Shown here in pieces: positions 10,288 through 21,775 of a stretch of 64,000 nt of DNA. Made by a program: the position numbers and the translations under genes. The stretch's first letter is position 1. Every line of letters starts with the position of its first letter. Below the pieces are notes generated by a model that saw nothing but the letters and a program-made list of their open reading frames with translations, was not told the DNA's origin and searched no databases. The stretch covers positions 25,304,539 to 25,368,538 of the forward strand of contig OX589606.1 of NCBI GenBank assembly GCA_951329385.1, read 5' to 3'. The DNA is from Polia nebulosa (Eukaryota; Arthropoda; Insecta; Lepidoptera; Noctuidae).

Positions 10288-11370
10288 AAAGGCATTTTTT
10301 GTGATTTGTCTAAGGCTTTCGATTGCGTTATCCATGATACATTGATCAAGAAGCTGCACTACTATAGAGTCCGGGGCGTCTCTCTGGATCTTCTCACTTT
10401 GTACTTAAGTAATAGGATTCAGAGAGTTGATGTGAATAGCAAAAGATCTCCCGGATCTATAGTCAGAATGGGGGTTCCTCAAGGCTCAACTCTGGGTCAC
10501 TTTTTGTTTCTAATCTATATCAACGACTTGCCTTAACTCATAAAGGATAAACATGATATAGTGCTGTTTGCAGACGATACTCCACTTATTTAAACTCAAA
10601 CGTCAGCAGGTGGTTTTTGATGATGTAAATAATGCTCTTTCAACTGTGGTTAACTGGTTTAATATCAATAATCTTCTCCTTAACGAGAAAAAAACAAAAT
10701 GCATAAAGTTTACATTACCCAATGTAACACAAGTGAACACTTGAATATCAATAAAGGGTGAAGAATTGAAACCCGAGGATTCCACAGTGTTCTCAGGAGC
10801 CGGGGATGTAGATAAACTGTCCAAAAAACTTAGCTCTGCAGCATACGCCGCCGTTAGGAAAATTCGTGGTTTAACTGATTTAAGGACAGCTCGTTTAGTA
10901 TACTTTAGCTATTTTCATAGTGTGATGTCGTACGGCATTCTATTGTAGGGAAATGCCGCCGATATTCAGACAATTTTTGCTTTATAAAAAAGGGCTATTC
11001 GTGCAATTTATAAATTAAGGCCCAGACACTCCCTTAGAGACAAATTTAAAGAGATTAATATTATGACTGTTCCCTCTCAGTATATTTATGAGAATCTCAT
11101 GTAATGCACATAGAAATATTAATATGTTTAAAAGATACAGTGATATTCATAGCATAAAAACTAGGAATAAACACAAATTTATTGTACCTAAAACCAGGCT
11201 CAAGAAGAAAATAGGTGGTTCGTTTAGATGCCAATGTATACGTTTCTATAATAAACTTCCTAGCCAAATTCAAGAACTAAGCATAAATAAATTTAAATCA
11301 TTTATTAAACGTAAGTTATGCTAGAAAGCCTTTTACACAATGAATGACTACCTTGAGGACAAAAGGTGGC
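10288..11370 (+). pseudogene. Jockey/CR1-group LINE reverse transcriptase, degenerate
   Basis: The frame at about 10294-10536 reads DLSKAFDCVIHDTL, then LYLSNRIQRV and GVPQGSTLGHFLFLIYINDL, which are the conserved blocks of a non-LTR reverse transcriptase. Downstream, LFADDTPLI gives the catalytic F/Y-A-D-D box near 10567-10591. A later frame at 10766-10948 reads LSSAAYA, VRKIRGLTDL, YFSYFHSVMSYGILL. A third at 11088-11324 contains RNKHKFIVPKTR and RFYNKLPSQIQELS. At least three stops or frameshifts separate these blocks. The endonuclease and N-terminus are absent. The copy at 13196 is about 95% alike by eye; that at 53906 is a diverged subfamily. Confidence 0.85.
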
Positions 11371-11600
11371 GTGGGATTGAGCTGCTTCAATGATATACAT
11401 GAGTCATTGTTTTCGTATGTACTTTATAGTTCATAAACACAGATGACGACGGGTGATGAAGGAGCGTAGGACGCAAGGAGTTTATGTGTATATTGTATGT
11501 CTTATTTTTAAAACTACACAAAGGGAAATGTTATACTTTTATTTTCTTTGTAACAGGTATTAAAATGTAGTTCAAGAACCTAGTCTATGTTTAGGTATTT
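11371..11600 (+). other. Probable LINE 3' UTR
   Basis: The stretch gcgtgggattgagctgcttc, aatgatatacatgag and ttgttttc is shared with 13868-13920, so it continues the LINE copy. Beyond about 11430 nothing is recognised. Confidence 0.5.
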
Positions 11601-11619
11601 TTAGGTTGACTCTGAATAA

Positions 11620-11875
11620 CATCATGAATAAATTATATTTATTTATGCAAATTAGTTGTAAATATCACTATTATCTGCAATTTCAACTAGATGAAGCGGG
11701 TGTTTCTCAGCTGACTGTCTTGAGAAGAACCACCGAAAGAAACAAAGAGGTCAACGTCTATTTTAAAGTCCATACATGGTCAAATCATATTAGAATCATG
11801 TGTATCTGAGGACAGATTTGAGTGGACCTGTCCAGAAAGTTCGAGCATTTGTCATATATCGACAGTAAGTTTATC
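11620..11875 (-). repeat. Dispersed repeat, inverted relative to 14520-14757
   Basis: The plus strand here (tagatgaagcgggtgtttct, cttgagaagaa, accgaaa, gagtggacctgtccaga, gcatttgtca) matches the reverse complement of 14520-14757 with moderate divergence. Together they form an inverted pair about 2.8 kb apart. Confidence 0.7.
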
Positions 11876-12805
11876 AAAATGCAGACCTAAAAAAAGATTG
11901 GTACATAAAAAGTACATGTTGTACAGAAAGGTACTGTGACTCAGCCACCCACCGTACACTGCCCAGCCAATTTTTTCACCACATGAAATATCCCTTTAAA
12001 GCCTGTGCCAAAATGACAAAACATGTCACCAAAATTTGGTTTCGCCGTACCGCAAAATTAAAATCACAGCGGTTCTGCGTGGAAAATTGTCTATAACACA
12101 CAGAGAACCACTGGACCGCTAGTCTATAAAAATTAAAACATCGAAAACCCCGACTATAAAGCAAAAAATAACTAAAAGATTCCAAACAACTTCATTTTTT
12201 CAGCTTTCTCATGCTGTTGGTGGTTGTTATTTTAGTTCAATCTCAAATTTAATATTTTCAGTGAGTTAAATTCCTGGACCGACGCCTCGAACACTTTCCT
12301 TTTTGAATGAGTAAACCTTATATCTAATTGTGATTTTAGTAGGTATACGCCTGGAAATAACAAGCATTTTTAGCACAATATTTAAAAACATTGGCATACA
12401 GTAATGAGTTTCTTTGGCATAGTCGCTTTGAGCGCTAATCAGACCGTTCATGCGTACTTCAGCGATGAAAAGATAAAACACGATCAGTGATTGCTATCTG
12501 TGTCCTAACGTAAGTTCTACACGGAGAATTTTCTCAGCTCTCGTCTTTCGGTCTCGTAGCTATATAATAATCGGTCGGTTCGTAGATGGGTCCATCCATT
12601 GCATACCGAGCAAGCCTTGGAAAGCACATTCATCATTTTTCTTTGACTGACATCCGTAATTTGACTTATTATTATTAAAAAATTATTCATGAATGTATAT
12701 AACCAATTTAACATTTGTACGCCCATGTCGTAGAATATGTTGAGACTATTTGTGTATATTTAAGACCATGTTATTATACATACCGACCATGTGCTATCAA
12801 ATAAT
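11876..12805. other. Unassigned sequence
   Basis: Three minus-strand frames of about 70 codons (11976-12185, 12266-12481, 12517-12726) have no recognisable motif. Nothing else was seen. Confidence 0.35.
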
Positions 12806-13195
12806 TTATTATGATCTTTGACAGTCATTACGGATAGTCAGGCAGGTTTAACATAGCCCGAAGCCAAACTTAAGTAGCAGTGTGCAGGCGCCATTGCTCG
12901 CAGAACAGATAGTTGATTGGTCCGAAAAGTTCTGGAGTGGCGACCACGTACCGGAAGACGCAGCGTTGGAAGGCCTTCCACAAGGTGTAACGATGATCTA
13001 GTGAGGGTCACGGGAATCCGATCGGTACGAGACGCACAGGACCGGTCGTTGTGACGACACTTGGGGGAGGCCTATATCCAGCAGTGGACGTCTTTCAGCT
13101 GAAATGATGATAATGATGATGGGTAATCAGAAGAACAACTAAGAAACTGAGATAGGCAGTCGCTTCATGTAAAATACAGGTACTCATCTGCATCA
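12806..13195 (+). mobile_element. 5S-like SINE split by an RTE-type LINE 3' end
   Basis: The SINE word gatctttgacagtcattacg is at 12810-12829, and the SINE word gataggcagtcgcttcatgt resumes at about 13152. Between them lies a LINE 3' end: aagttctggagtggcgacc, gaagacgcagcgttggaagg, gtgagggtcacggg, cagcagtggacgtctttcag and a (gat)n tail ending near 13120. The LINE frame (related to KVLEWRPRTGRRSV) is broken by several shifts. Confidence 0.65.
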
Positions 13196-13980
13196 AGCAA
13201 ACAAAATGCATAAAGTTCACATTACGCAATGTAATAAAAGTGAACACTAGTGTGTCAATAAAGGGTGAAGAGTTGAAACCTGAGGATTCTACAGTGTTCT
13301 TAGGTTTAACTTTGGATGCGCAGCTTCAGTGGAGCCCCATATAGATAAACTGTCCAAAAAACTTAGCTCTGCAGCATGCGCCGTAAGGAAAATTCGTGGT
13401 TTAACTGATTTAGAGACAGCTCGTTTAGTATACTTTAGTTATTTTCATAGTGTGATGTCGTACGGCATTCTGTTGTGGGGAAATGCCGCCGATATTCAGA
13501 CAATATTTGTTTTACAGAAAAGGGCTATTCGTGCAATTTATAAATTAAGTCCCAGACACTCCCTCAGAGACAAATTTAAAGAGATTAATATTATGACTGT
13601 TCCCTCTCAATATATTTATGAGAATCTCATGTATGCACATAAAAATATTAATCTGTTTGAAAGATACAGTGATATCCATAGCATAAATACTAGGAACAAA
13701 CACAAATTTATTGTACCTAAAACCAGGCTCGAGAAAAAAATAGGTGGTTGTTTAGATGCCAATGTATACGTTTCTATAATAAACTTCCTAGCCAAATTCA
13801 AGAACTAAGCATAAATAAATTTAAATCATTTATTAAACGTAAGCTATGCCAGAAAGCTACAATTAATGAAGGCGTGGGATTGAGCTGCTTCAATGATATA
13901 CATGAGCCATTGTTTTCATATGTGTACTACTTACTGATGAAATTTTTTTATATATATTTTTTTAATATTCATTTTTGACA
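13196..13980 (+). pseudogene. Jockey/CR1-group LINE C-terminus, second copy
   Basis: The main frame, 13329-13808, reads KLSSAACAVRKIRGLTDLE, ARLVYFSYFHSVMSYGILLW, LQKRAIRAIYKLS and NTRNKHKFIVPKTRLEK. It then shifts frame to CQCIRFYNKLPSQIQEL (13748-13978). Upstream, about 13290-13330, FLGLTLDAQLQWS is one frame off. This is the thumb and C-terminal part after the Y-A-D-D box of the family seen at 10288. Two frameshifts make it non-functional. Confidence 0.85.
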
Positions 13981-14110
13981 TGAATACTTGTATAGTATTA
14001 TATTTTTTTTTTTTTTATTGACATTTTATTATTATTATTTTATTTTTTTGACTTGAATACTTTGTAAAGTATTATATATATTCTTTTTTGATTACTTAAT
14101 TATTGTAAAT
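13981..14110. other. AT-rich low complexity
   Basis: Runs of T and (tta)n, probably the 3' UTR or tail of the preceding LINE. Confidence 0.5.
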
Positions 14111-14111
14111 G

Positions 14112-14640
14112 TGAGGACTATGTGGGTTATTATTATTATTTTCTCCTCCTATTTACAGTAATTTTTAACGTTGTCTGACAGTTTGAGTACTTTATGGCCT
14201 ACCCAAATGTCGTTTCTTTAGTATTGTTCGTCATGTCATTGAGCTCCTTAGTGGTTTTTAAGTTGAGCTATTCGACTATTGACAAATGCTTGCACTGACT
14301 GGACAGGTCCACTCAAATATGATTGGTTCTTTCTTCAAAAGACCACTACAGACACTAAGCTGCATGGTCCTCATATAGAATAATGTGAATGCGAGAACTA
14401 TGTATGTTATATTCATGTAGATTTTATGATTGTCTGGCAGTTTGAGTATTTTTGCGGCCTACTCAAATGTCCTTACTTTGGTATTGTTCGTCGGTTCGTT
14501 GAGCTCCTCAAAGTTCTGAGTTGAGCTTCGCAATGACTGACAAATGCTTGCACTGTCTGGACAGGTCCACTCGAATTCGTGTGTTGCTTTCTTCAAAAAG
14601 CTCATCCCAGACATAAACGTACATGGTTATCATATGATTT
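14112..14640. repeat. Tandem duplication of a ~265-bp unit
   Basis: Copies begin near 14112 and 14385. Both carry gtctgncagtttgagta, ggcctacncaaatgtc, gtattgttcgtc, gagctcct, gacaaatgcttgcactg and ctggacaggtccactc. The second copy, extended to 14757, is the inverted partner of 11620-11875. No coding potential is recognised. Confidence 0.75.
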
Positions 14641-14803
14641 AACCAGTACACATTCTATGGATTTGAACACTTTAAAAGAGACTTTGAACTCTGAGTTTGT
14701 TTCGGTGTTTCTTCTCAGGGTAGTCAGCTAGGAAACACCGGCCTCATCTAGCTTAAACTGACAAAAAACATTGACGTGTAAAAGTGTTCCTTGTAACCTA
14801 TTT

Positions 14804-15673
14804 ACTGAATAAACATGCTGGCTGTGGGTGAATGGGAGTCGGGCCTCTGGCTACAGGCACTGCCGTCACCCAACATAGGTACTATGCTGAGTGACACCAC
14901 CTTCCGGATCGCTACATGTCTGCGTCTGGGTGCTCCTTGCGGAGCTCCACATCGCTGCCAATGTGGTGAAGCAGTCGACCATCTCGGACACCATGGCCTA
15001 TCCTGCAGTAGGAGCGCGGGTCGTATGGCACGGCACGCCAGCATTAACGACATCATCCGTCGGGCTCTTGTCACCGCCGGTGTGTCAGCCGTTTTAGAAC
15101 CTCATGGCCTGGCACGTGACGATGGAAAGAGGCCCGACGGGATGACAATAATGCCTTGGAAGATGGGTAGGCCTTTGGTGTGGGATGCAACATGTGTCGA
15201 CACCCTTGCGCTATCTCATCTTCTTAGCACGGCGGGCTGTGCTGGGGTGGCTGCTACAGGTGCAGAAAACCTCAAACGGCGCAAATATAACAACCTTATT
15301 GGGAGTTATATGTTTGAGCCTTTTGGGGTTGAAACACTAGGGCCATGGGGTCCGAGTGCTCATCGAGTTTTCCATGACATCAGCAAACTTTTAGTCGACT
15401 CTTCACGTGACCAGAGGGCTGGCTTTTTTTTCGGCCAACGAATCAGCATTGCCATTCAACGTGGCAATGCTGCCAGCGTTCTGGGCACTTTTCCCATTGA
15501 CAGCGAGGTGGACGAATTTTTTGATGCCCAATGAGCTTTACCACTACCGGATTTTTTATGCCTCTTGTACATATTTTATTTATTAAGTTATTTATTAGTT
15601 TAATTAGCTATTTTAATTAGATATTATAATAAATGTGTTATCTAATAAAAAAAAAAATTAACTGAATAAACAT
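14804..15673 (+). mobile_element. Young 5'-truncated LINE with 13-bp TSD
   Basis: A perfect direct repeat actgaataaacat stands at 14804-14816 and 15661-15673. Between them is a coding segment, a 3' UTR and a poly-A (about 15648-15657). This is the signature of target-primed reverse transcription with 5' truncation. The intact TSD and open frame suggest a recent insertion. Confidence 0.9.
14815..15534 (+). pseudogene. LINE ORF C-terminus with zinc-knuckle and endonuclease-like motif
   Basis: 239 codons with no internal stop. The apparent ATG (14815-14817) is an accident: its A and T belong to the TSD, and only the G is element sequence, so the real protein began upstream and was truncated. 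Residues C48-x-C50-x5-H56-x3-H60-x3-C64 form a metal-binding knuckle. R106-P107-D108 followed by W123-D124-A-T resembles the P-D-x(n)-D core of restriction-like endonucleases at the C-terminus of R2/R4-like LINEs. The end contains QRISIAIQRGNAASVLGTFP, a motif I recall from related invertebrate LINE proteins. The reverse transcriptase is missing. Clade assignment is tentative. Confidence 0.75.
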
Positions 15674-17588
15674 CATTTATCATTTATCATCTGTTTGGAC
15701 TGGACCTGCTGCTGCAGCTGACCCCAACACAGTTGGCAAATAGCTAGGCTGATAATGATGCTAAACGTTCTATCCTTTCTGCCTATTCCCTACCGAGAAG
15801 GTTTGTTTGCATTAGTGTATGTATACAGAGTGTAAAAAGTTATAACATAAAGATGTTAACTACGCATACTGTACATCTAACAAAGTAGTTTTGCGCAAAA
15901 ATTATTGCTAGGAAACGACTTTAATTTATAGTTATGAAAAAAAAAACTATTTTTATTGCGCGCAATGTAACGCAAGCGAAAGGGCGGAGTCAACCCCCGC
16001 CCCTTCGCTCTAAGCCGCGTAGTTACTTGTTGGATACATTTGATATTCATTGCGTTTTCGTAACTGCAAATGCGTAAAAATCGAAAATTCAGGTAATGTT
16101 TGCTTGAAAAAAGTTTTTTTAAACAATTGCGACTTTGACCTTCAACAGAACCAGTGGATTCCCAGGTATGGCCCAGTGGAAAAAAAATATCCAAAAAATG
16201 AGTGGAATATGTGGTTTTCAGCTTCGGAAATTATCTTTTTACACCCGATATAATCTACAAACCATAGACTTGACAATTTAATTATTCTATCTAAACGTGC
16301 ATCGCCAAATGATATGTATTGTTTTAGTTTTTACCTAAACAACCATTTGCTTATTCGCCATCCCACCATATGATCTCATCATACTATACTAAACCCCAAC
16401 AATCGATTACTCCAACATAGCTCAGCTTTTACAAAAAACGTACATACCAACCAAAATAACAAAATTAATTCAACCATAAACCACGAAGAAATTCTTTATA
16501 CCTTCTTAGAAACCTTTTCATCACTATTCATTCCTCTAAGAAGTTGTTTGTTGGGGCCAAGATAAGACCGGACTTGTAAAGGATAGTTTGAAAAGTAAAT
16601 ACAAAGCACAGACTTAGTGGTGAACTGTATTCCTTTGACTGGGAAATACTTACAAGGTGGGGCAATGTATGTTAATAAGAAGGAATGGACTGTTTTTAAT
16701 CTCTTGCGTGTCTGGCACCCAGCGCATGGGCCGTAAAGAATTAAAAATCTATTGTGTCTGTTAATTAGACGCGCAACGGGTTAAGACAAGAGCGACCTTT
16801 CCCGCGTTTTAAAGAGGGAACAGGGCCTCCAAGGAATTTGAACAATAGTCATTTGAAGAAACTATTGCCGTCGTGCTGCCTCAAGCCCCCGTAGAGACGT
16901 AACGTAGTGGCGTTACAATTCTAATAAAACATAAACATACGGAATAAATCCAGAGACCAAAAGCCATTGTGATGGCTTTGGTAGGCATAGACAATTTTAG
17001 TTGACTGACAACACTGTTGTCTTTGGATTCTATGACATCTGTCAATGACGGCGTAGATATAAAAACCCTTCGAGTACAACGTGGAGGCCTTTTTGAATCT
17101 TAATCCAGCTGTTGGCGTTAGACTCACCATCACCTTGTTCTGTCGAACACCCTTGAGCCGTGAAGCGATCGCCAAGTCCTAGCAGCTGTAGTTTGCATTG
17201 GCAAATATTTGCCAACTTATTACGCAATTTCAACCCCTGTAATTGGGTGAGTGTTTGAACAGCATACAGGTAGCTTTGTGCATTCTGTGTTCCTAATCCT
17301 GTGTATAAATTCTTTCCAGAACATGTCTTTCCTAATTTCTTTTCTTAGCATTGTATAATCAAGGCTCATAACCTACAAAAGATCTGTCGCACATTGTAAT
17401 CACGCCTTCCGCGTGATCAGCTTTACTACGCACATACATATAGCCTTAGCTATGTACATGCTGACTTGCGCGTGGCTGCTGCTGCTCTTGAATGTCATCA
17501 TGCTTTTCCTCCTCACCTTTGTAAACTCCGTCTGATTTTGACAACCACACAAATTAGCGCACGTACGGCCGCTTTGCTCATGCTTAGG
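15674..17588. other. Unassigned region, 1.9 kb
   Basis: No repeat family from the rest of the window is clearly present. Frames of 60-105 codons (15877-16194 minus, 16921-17175 minus, 17042-17233 minus) have no motif I recognise. This is one of the longer stretches that could hold unique host sequence or introns. Confidence 0.35.
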
Positions 17589-17946
17589 TGTCAAAATCAG
17601 CGGAGAAGCTCATTCAGCCATCATTGACACGCTGGACATTGTTCCCAGGGTCCCAGATCCGGATTCCCACATCTGGATTATTAGCATCGGAGGAAAGATT
17701 TGGAGCCCTAAGCTCCGAGCACCACCTACATCGTACCCTATCGCAGCCATCCCGCCGCAAAACATCGTGCCGCCGCCACCAGGCTGCTCGCCACGTTGGC
17801 TCGCACTACGCCGGGTGCTGATTTGCCGCGTGGTACCTGCCGGCCGTCGCCTTCCGGGCCCTGACGACCTACGAGTCGGTGGCACGCTCCACGCCGGGTA
17901 TCCAGTTACCCGCGTGGCCTCAGCAGGCCGTCTCCGAGCCGGCTAG
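17589..17946 (+). other. GC-rich open frame of unknown identity
   Basis: A frame without ATG stays open for about 118 codons to a TAG at 17944-17946. It includes GVKISGEAHSAIIDTLDIVP, then IISIGGKIWSPKLRAPP, a Pro-rich stretch with PPPPGCSP, and an Arg/Gly-rich end. The GC content is far above the flanks and continues to about 18065. The complementary strand also has a 91-codon frame (17610-17885), so openness may reflect GC content. It could be a decayed retroelement ORF1 or a host exon; I do not recognise it. Confidence 0.4.
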
Positions 17947-18304
17947 ACCAGCTGCCAGCCGGCCCATCCTGTTTCCTGTCGACCAACACCTCCGGGGCAA
18001 ACGCAACGTGGCTTCCCCAAGACACCAAGGCTGAGCCAGGGCAGTAGCGTGCTATCTCCCGGGGAATAATAGAAATTGTGACTGCAGACCTTCCCACACC
18101 CTTTCTCTATTTCAAATTATATATTTTTAACGTTGACCGACTTACGTGTTGTTATTTACCATCCCACGTAGGCTCCTTACGTCACAAGAGTGCGACAGGG
18201 ACAGCTACAACTCAGACCGATTTTATCACAAAATTTTTGACGAGATCGACGTTTCGTATTCCCCTTTTTTCTCCTCGAAAACTGAGCCGATTCAATTATT
18301 TTTG
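17947..18304. other. Unassigned, GC-rich then AT-rich
   Basis: GC-rich to about 18065, then ordinary sequence. Nothing recognised. Confidence 0.35.
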
Positions 18305-18550
18305 GCACAACAATTTTCCCTCTCACTCCGTACCATGGCCTGAATCAGGGTCGGGCGCCAGCTGAGGTCGCCCCCACCTATCACATCCACGTGGACACGG
18401 CGGTGCTCCGCCCAAGCGGGGCAGACCTCCACCGTATGCTCCACCGTGTCCTCTGGGCGATCCGCGTGACGAACACCAATGGTTTTAGTCAGTAAGAGTC
18501 TGACAGACTCCTGCGCCCGCCCCGAGGTGAAGAACATCCATGGCGATTTT
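18305..18550 (-). pseudogene. R1-type LINE C-terminus joined to an inverted UTR
   Basis: The minus strand from about 18470 to 18320 reads DRPEDTVEHTVEVCPAWAEH, VDVIGGGDLS, LIQAMVRSERE, the same protein piece as at 8646-8790. On its 5' side, the family UTR lies in the opposite orientation (plus strand ggttttagtcagtaagagtc at 18480-18499). The arrangement repeats that of the 8.5-kb copy, but the junction is at a different place. The ORF stops short of its normal C-terminus. Confidence 0.75.
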
Positions 18551-19911
18551 CACAGGTTAAAACAAAAGGTATATCTACGTACATCTAGACAATAATTACC
18601 TAGTTGCTGTCTAGACGCAGGTCGTATATCATACGTACCTTTTTGGTAACAACTTACTTAACATAAACTTCGTAACAAGTTATTGTTACACCTAATGGTT
18701 ACAGAGAAGTTGAAAATAAGTTTAATATCTTTGTCAACTGATTATAAAAATACTGATGGTAAACTTATCTACTTTCTTACTTAGCGGGACAAAAAGCTGT
18801 CATTGGCTGTCATATTTAAAAAAATCGTTAAAATAGAAATGTCAAGAAAAGTATGTAACTGTCAAATCTGGTGGAAGTCATAACTATCTCTTCAAAGGAG
18901 AATGGAGATATTGCATATAATTTGGGACAATGATAGGGGTAGCGTACGTAATGGAAACTTATAAATAGTTTAGGAAAGTTACAAAACTAACAAAAAAGCA
19001 AATGGAAAGTAAGTTCTCAATAATTACATTTTTTTTTATAAAACTCTTATAGACTTGTTATTATAATCAATATAAACTTGCACGTGAACGGCGCTTCGTT
19101 AATTTTCAAATTTCGTGGTTCCAAACTCTCGATTCTCCTTTATGTTTTTTGGACATATCAATTTCTTCAGCGTTATTAAAGCAGTGCTGATTAAATATTA
19201 CTATAAAATCCGACTGACTCCATCAAGCCGTTTAAGCTACAACGTATGCCAAAGAAATAGACATACTGTTGAAAAACATTACCCTCCTTCTGGGGTAGTC
19301 GGATAACAACCCCCCGCCGCGGCCTGTCTTTCTGTCTATTCGCGATAAACTCAAATATTACTGAACAGATTTTCAAGCAGTTTGCACCAATAGACAGAGT
19401 GATTCATGATGAAGGTTTATATGTATAATTTGTAGCGGTGCAAAGCTGGGGTAGAACGCTAATATTACAGAAAGTAAAGTGCCTTTCTAAATTCGAATCT
19501 ACGATCCAGATGTTGTAGGTCACCGTCGTTATCAGTGGACCACCACAGCTCTTTAGAAATATGTGTTCGCTTCAAGTTTTCACACGATCACCGATCGTGT
19601 GAACACTTGATCCCTACAAAAAAAAAACTTTGCCACAAAAAATAACGTTGATTTCCTTCATAAAAACCCAAAGAAAACTCGTAGCAATCTATTCTAGGCA
19701 ATCTATCTGGTATCGGTGGGCGTAATAAATAATATTATTTGCGACTAACACCCGAGGCGGACACGAGCGGAATACGATACAATACGAACTGGAGCTAAAC
19801 GTTAGTACAAGTTTGTTAGATGATTTCTTTTGGTTCTGGAGGTATTTGGTAGGGAGTGGAAAGATATTATCCTAAATTGGTATGACATTGACACCACTAC
19901 TACTACTATAC
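18551..19911. other. Unassigned region with a small hairpin
   Basis: No gene recognised. A short inverted repeat occurs at 19572-19589 / 19593-19610 (18-bp arms, one mismatch, 3-base loop, core cacacgatc). Sequence near 19290-19430 has the look of an old interspersed repeat. Confidence 0.4.
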
Positions 19912-20281
19912 TGTAACGAGCTGGGTATGGGATAAATTATTTGACACCAATTAATTAACTAAATATCCATTATTAACTTAACAACTTATTTACACAAACA
20001 CTAAATCGCTTATAATCACTATTCTCTTCGTAATCGCTTGTATTCGCTTCCATTCGCATCCGTAGTCGAAAACAGGCTGACTCGCTCGCCGCTCGTCCGG
20101 CCTATGTATACAGCCATAGAAGTTTCCCGAAAATTGTCGAACTATCCTTCAGTGGAATATTCTAGAAACATCTATGAACTTCTATACAGTACCACAATGG
20201 AATGTTCTTGAACATAGTGGAAACTCCTGGAAACTTCGACCACATTCTCGAATGTTGCAGTGTAATACGGTCGACGTAACA
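19912..20281 (-). mobile_element. Solo LTR of the Gypsy-like element
   Basis: This 370-bp segment is the reverse complement of the LTR at 61947-62436, without that copy's T-rich insert. Shared words are gtaatacggtcgacgtaaca, gaatattctagaaacatcta, cacaatggaatgttct and tatacccagctcgt (complement). The ends are inverted (tgtaacg ... cgtaaca), and the element is flanked by the 4-bp duplication atac (19908-19911 and 20282-20285). No internal sequence remains, so LTR-LTR recombination is the likely origin. Confidence 0.85.
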
Positions 20282-20330
20282 ATACCATCCTTAAGATTTT
20301 TTTTTTTCAGAGTATGAAATTATTATGTAT

Positions 20331-20612
20331 GACCATCTTTACATCAGACAGACTCCTCCGTACCTCGAAAAGCACGTTAAGCCGTTGGTCTCAGCTGTCA
20401 ATCGTGGATCTTTGACAGTCATTACGGGTCGTCAGAAGCCCGAAAGTCTGACATCGAGTCTTACCAAGGGATATCGTATTACCCAGTAACTGGGTTGTGG
20501 AGGTTAGATATGCAGTCGCTCCATGTGAAATATTGGTATTCAGCTGCATCGTAGATATCATAGACTGGAAGCCGACCTCAAGATAGTGGGGAAAAGGCTA
20601 GGCAGATTTATT
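20331..20612 (+). mobile_element. 5S-like SINE, 5'-truncated
   Basis: It begins at gaccatctttacat and contains aaagcacgttaagccgttgg, ctttgacagtcattacggg, agaagcccgaaagtctgaca, taacccagt-type and ggctaggcagatt words of the family. The 5S-like head is missing. Confidence 0.75.
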
Positions 20613-20765
20613 GGTGGGAAATCATCTATGACTTCGCCCGCTCTGGGTGGAGCGAGAGGACGTGTCGACTCTTACTGACTAAAATCCACCCGCGTTCCTT
20701 CAGTTGCCCTTTGCGTTCCATACCCATGGTGACTCTTTTGAATACACCCGCGACCCTGGCAGGGC
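20613..20765 (-). mobile_element. R1-type LINE 3' UTR fragment
   Basis: The complement of the family UTR: gggaaatcatctatgacttc, gctctgggtggagcg, gtcgactcttactgactaaa. It abuts the tail of the preceding SINE directly. Confidence 0.65.
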
Positions 20766-21402
20766 CGTTCTCCAGTTAAAGTATCGTTATCTGACATTTG
20801 GCGAGTTTTTGTTTTTTTGATGCCACGGTAGTTAGCAGACAATTCTCTATCGATCTGTCTAAGCAGTATTTTTCTGCGATTGATACATCTACAAGTTCAT
20901 ATAGTAAATGACTTTTCATGATGTTTCTAAGTACCAGAAGTTTCTTATTTGCTGATTTTTCTTAGCTTTTTTTTTGCTTTTTCTTAAATCAATTTTTTTC
21001 AGTTTGATATGTCTGATAAAAAAAATGTGCCAGTTTTTGAATATTTTTGAAGATATATTTCTTTTGGCGCGTTAGAGAAAAATGATGAGAGTAAATTTTT
21101 ACGATGCCCGCGCACACCGTCACAAAAAACCGACACCCTGAAATTAGCTAGAACCGACACCCTGAAGTTAGCTATAGTCTGTGGTTCATGAAGAATGATT
21201 GTTTTCCTTTTGTAAACTTTGTTACAGTTTGGTTTTTTATCTTGTTACGCCAAAGAAGTATAACTTCTTACGTGCTTATATAAGTACCTACACACACACT
21301 TTTTTTAATCCTTATTATCAATTGACTATTCTAGATACCGAATCTTGTCTTAACTTAATACCCCACAACTGGAACCTTTTTGTTTGGACGCACACAAATT
21401 TT
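20766..21402. other. Unassigned sequence
   Basis: The word gaagtataacttcttacgtg near 21255-21274 is shared with the family F elements at 43 and 49 kb. Otherwise nothing is recognised. Confidence 0.35.
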
Positions 21403-21535
21403 TGGGTCAGCTTCCAGTCTGTCCGGATGCAACTGAGTACCAGTGTTTTACATGAAGCGACTGCCTATCTGACCTCCACAACCCAGTTACTGCGTAACAT
21501 TCCCCACAGCAAGATTGGTGTCACATTTTCTTGCT
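21403..21535 (-). mobile_element. 5S-like SINE fragment
   Basis: It contains tgggtcagcttccagtctg, gactgcctatctgacctcca and caacccagttactg, which are the 3' third of the family in reverse complement. It is diverged and truncated. Confidence 0.65.
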
Positions 21536-21619
21536 TCTGACTACCCTATCGACTGTCAAAAAACGTTTGAATCAATTTAGGTCATATTTGGCTTTAAAAT
21601 AGGAATACCTTTATAAAAG

Positions 21620-21775
21620 ACTAGCACTTCGCCCGCGACTTCGTCCGCGTGGATTTCATAAATTTATATTTATTGGTAAAAGAATTTTCAAAATAGGTTC
21701 AGTAGATCCGGAGATTACCCCATACAACCTCACAAACTCACAAGGTTTACCTCTTTATAATAATAGTATAGAAAA
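21620..21775 (-). repeat. actagcacttcgcccgcg repeat, copy 1
   Basis: It runs from actagcacttcgcccgcgac through ttggtaaaagaatttt, cagtagatccggagattacc and cacaaactcacaagg to tttacctctttataat. Two further head-to-tail copies are at 48158-48626. Non-coding. Confidence 0.65.

Noticed and set aside
17042..17233. Minus-strand frame near a possible splice donor (caaggtgatggtgagt region)
   Set aside because: The donor-like sequence alone is weak, and the peptide matches no family I know.
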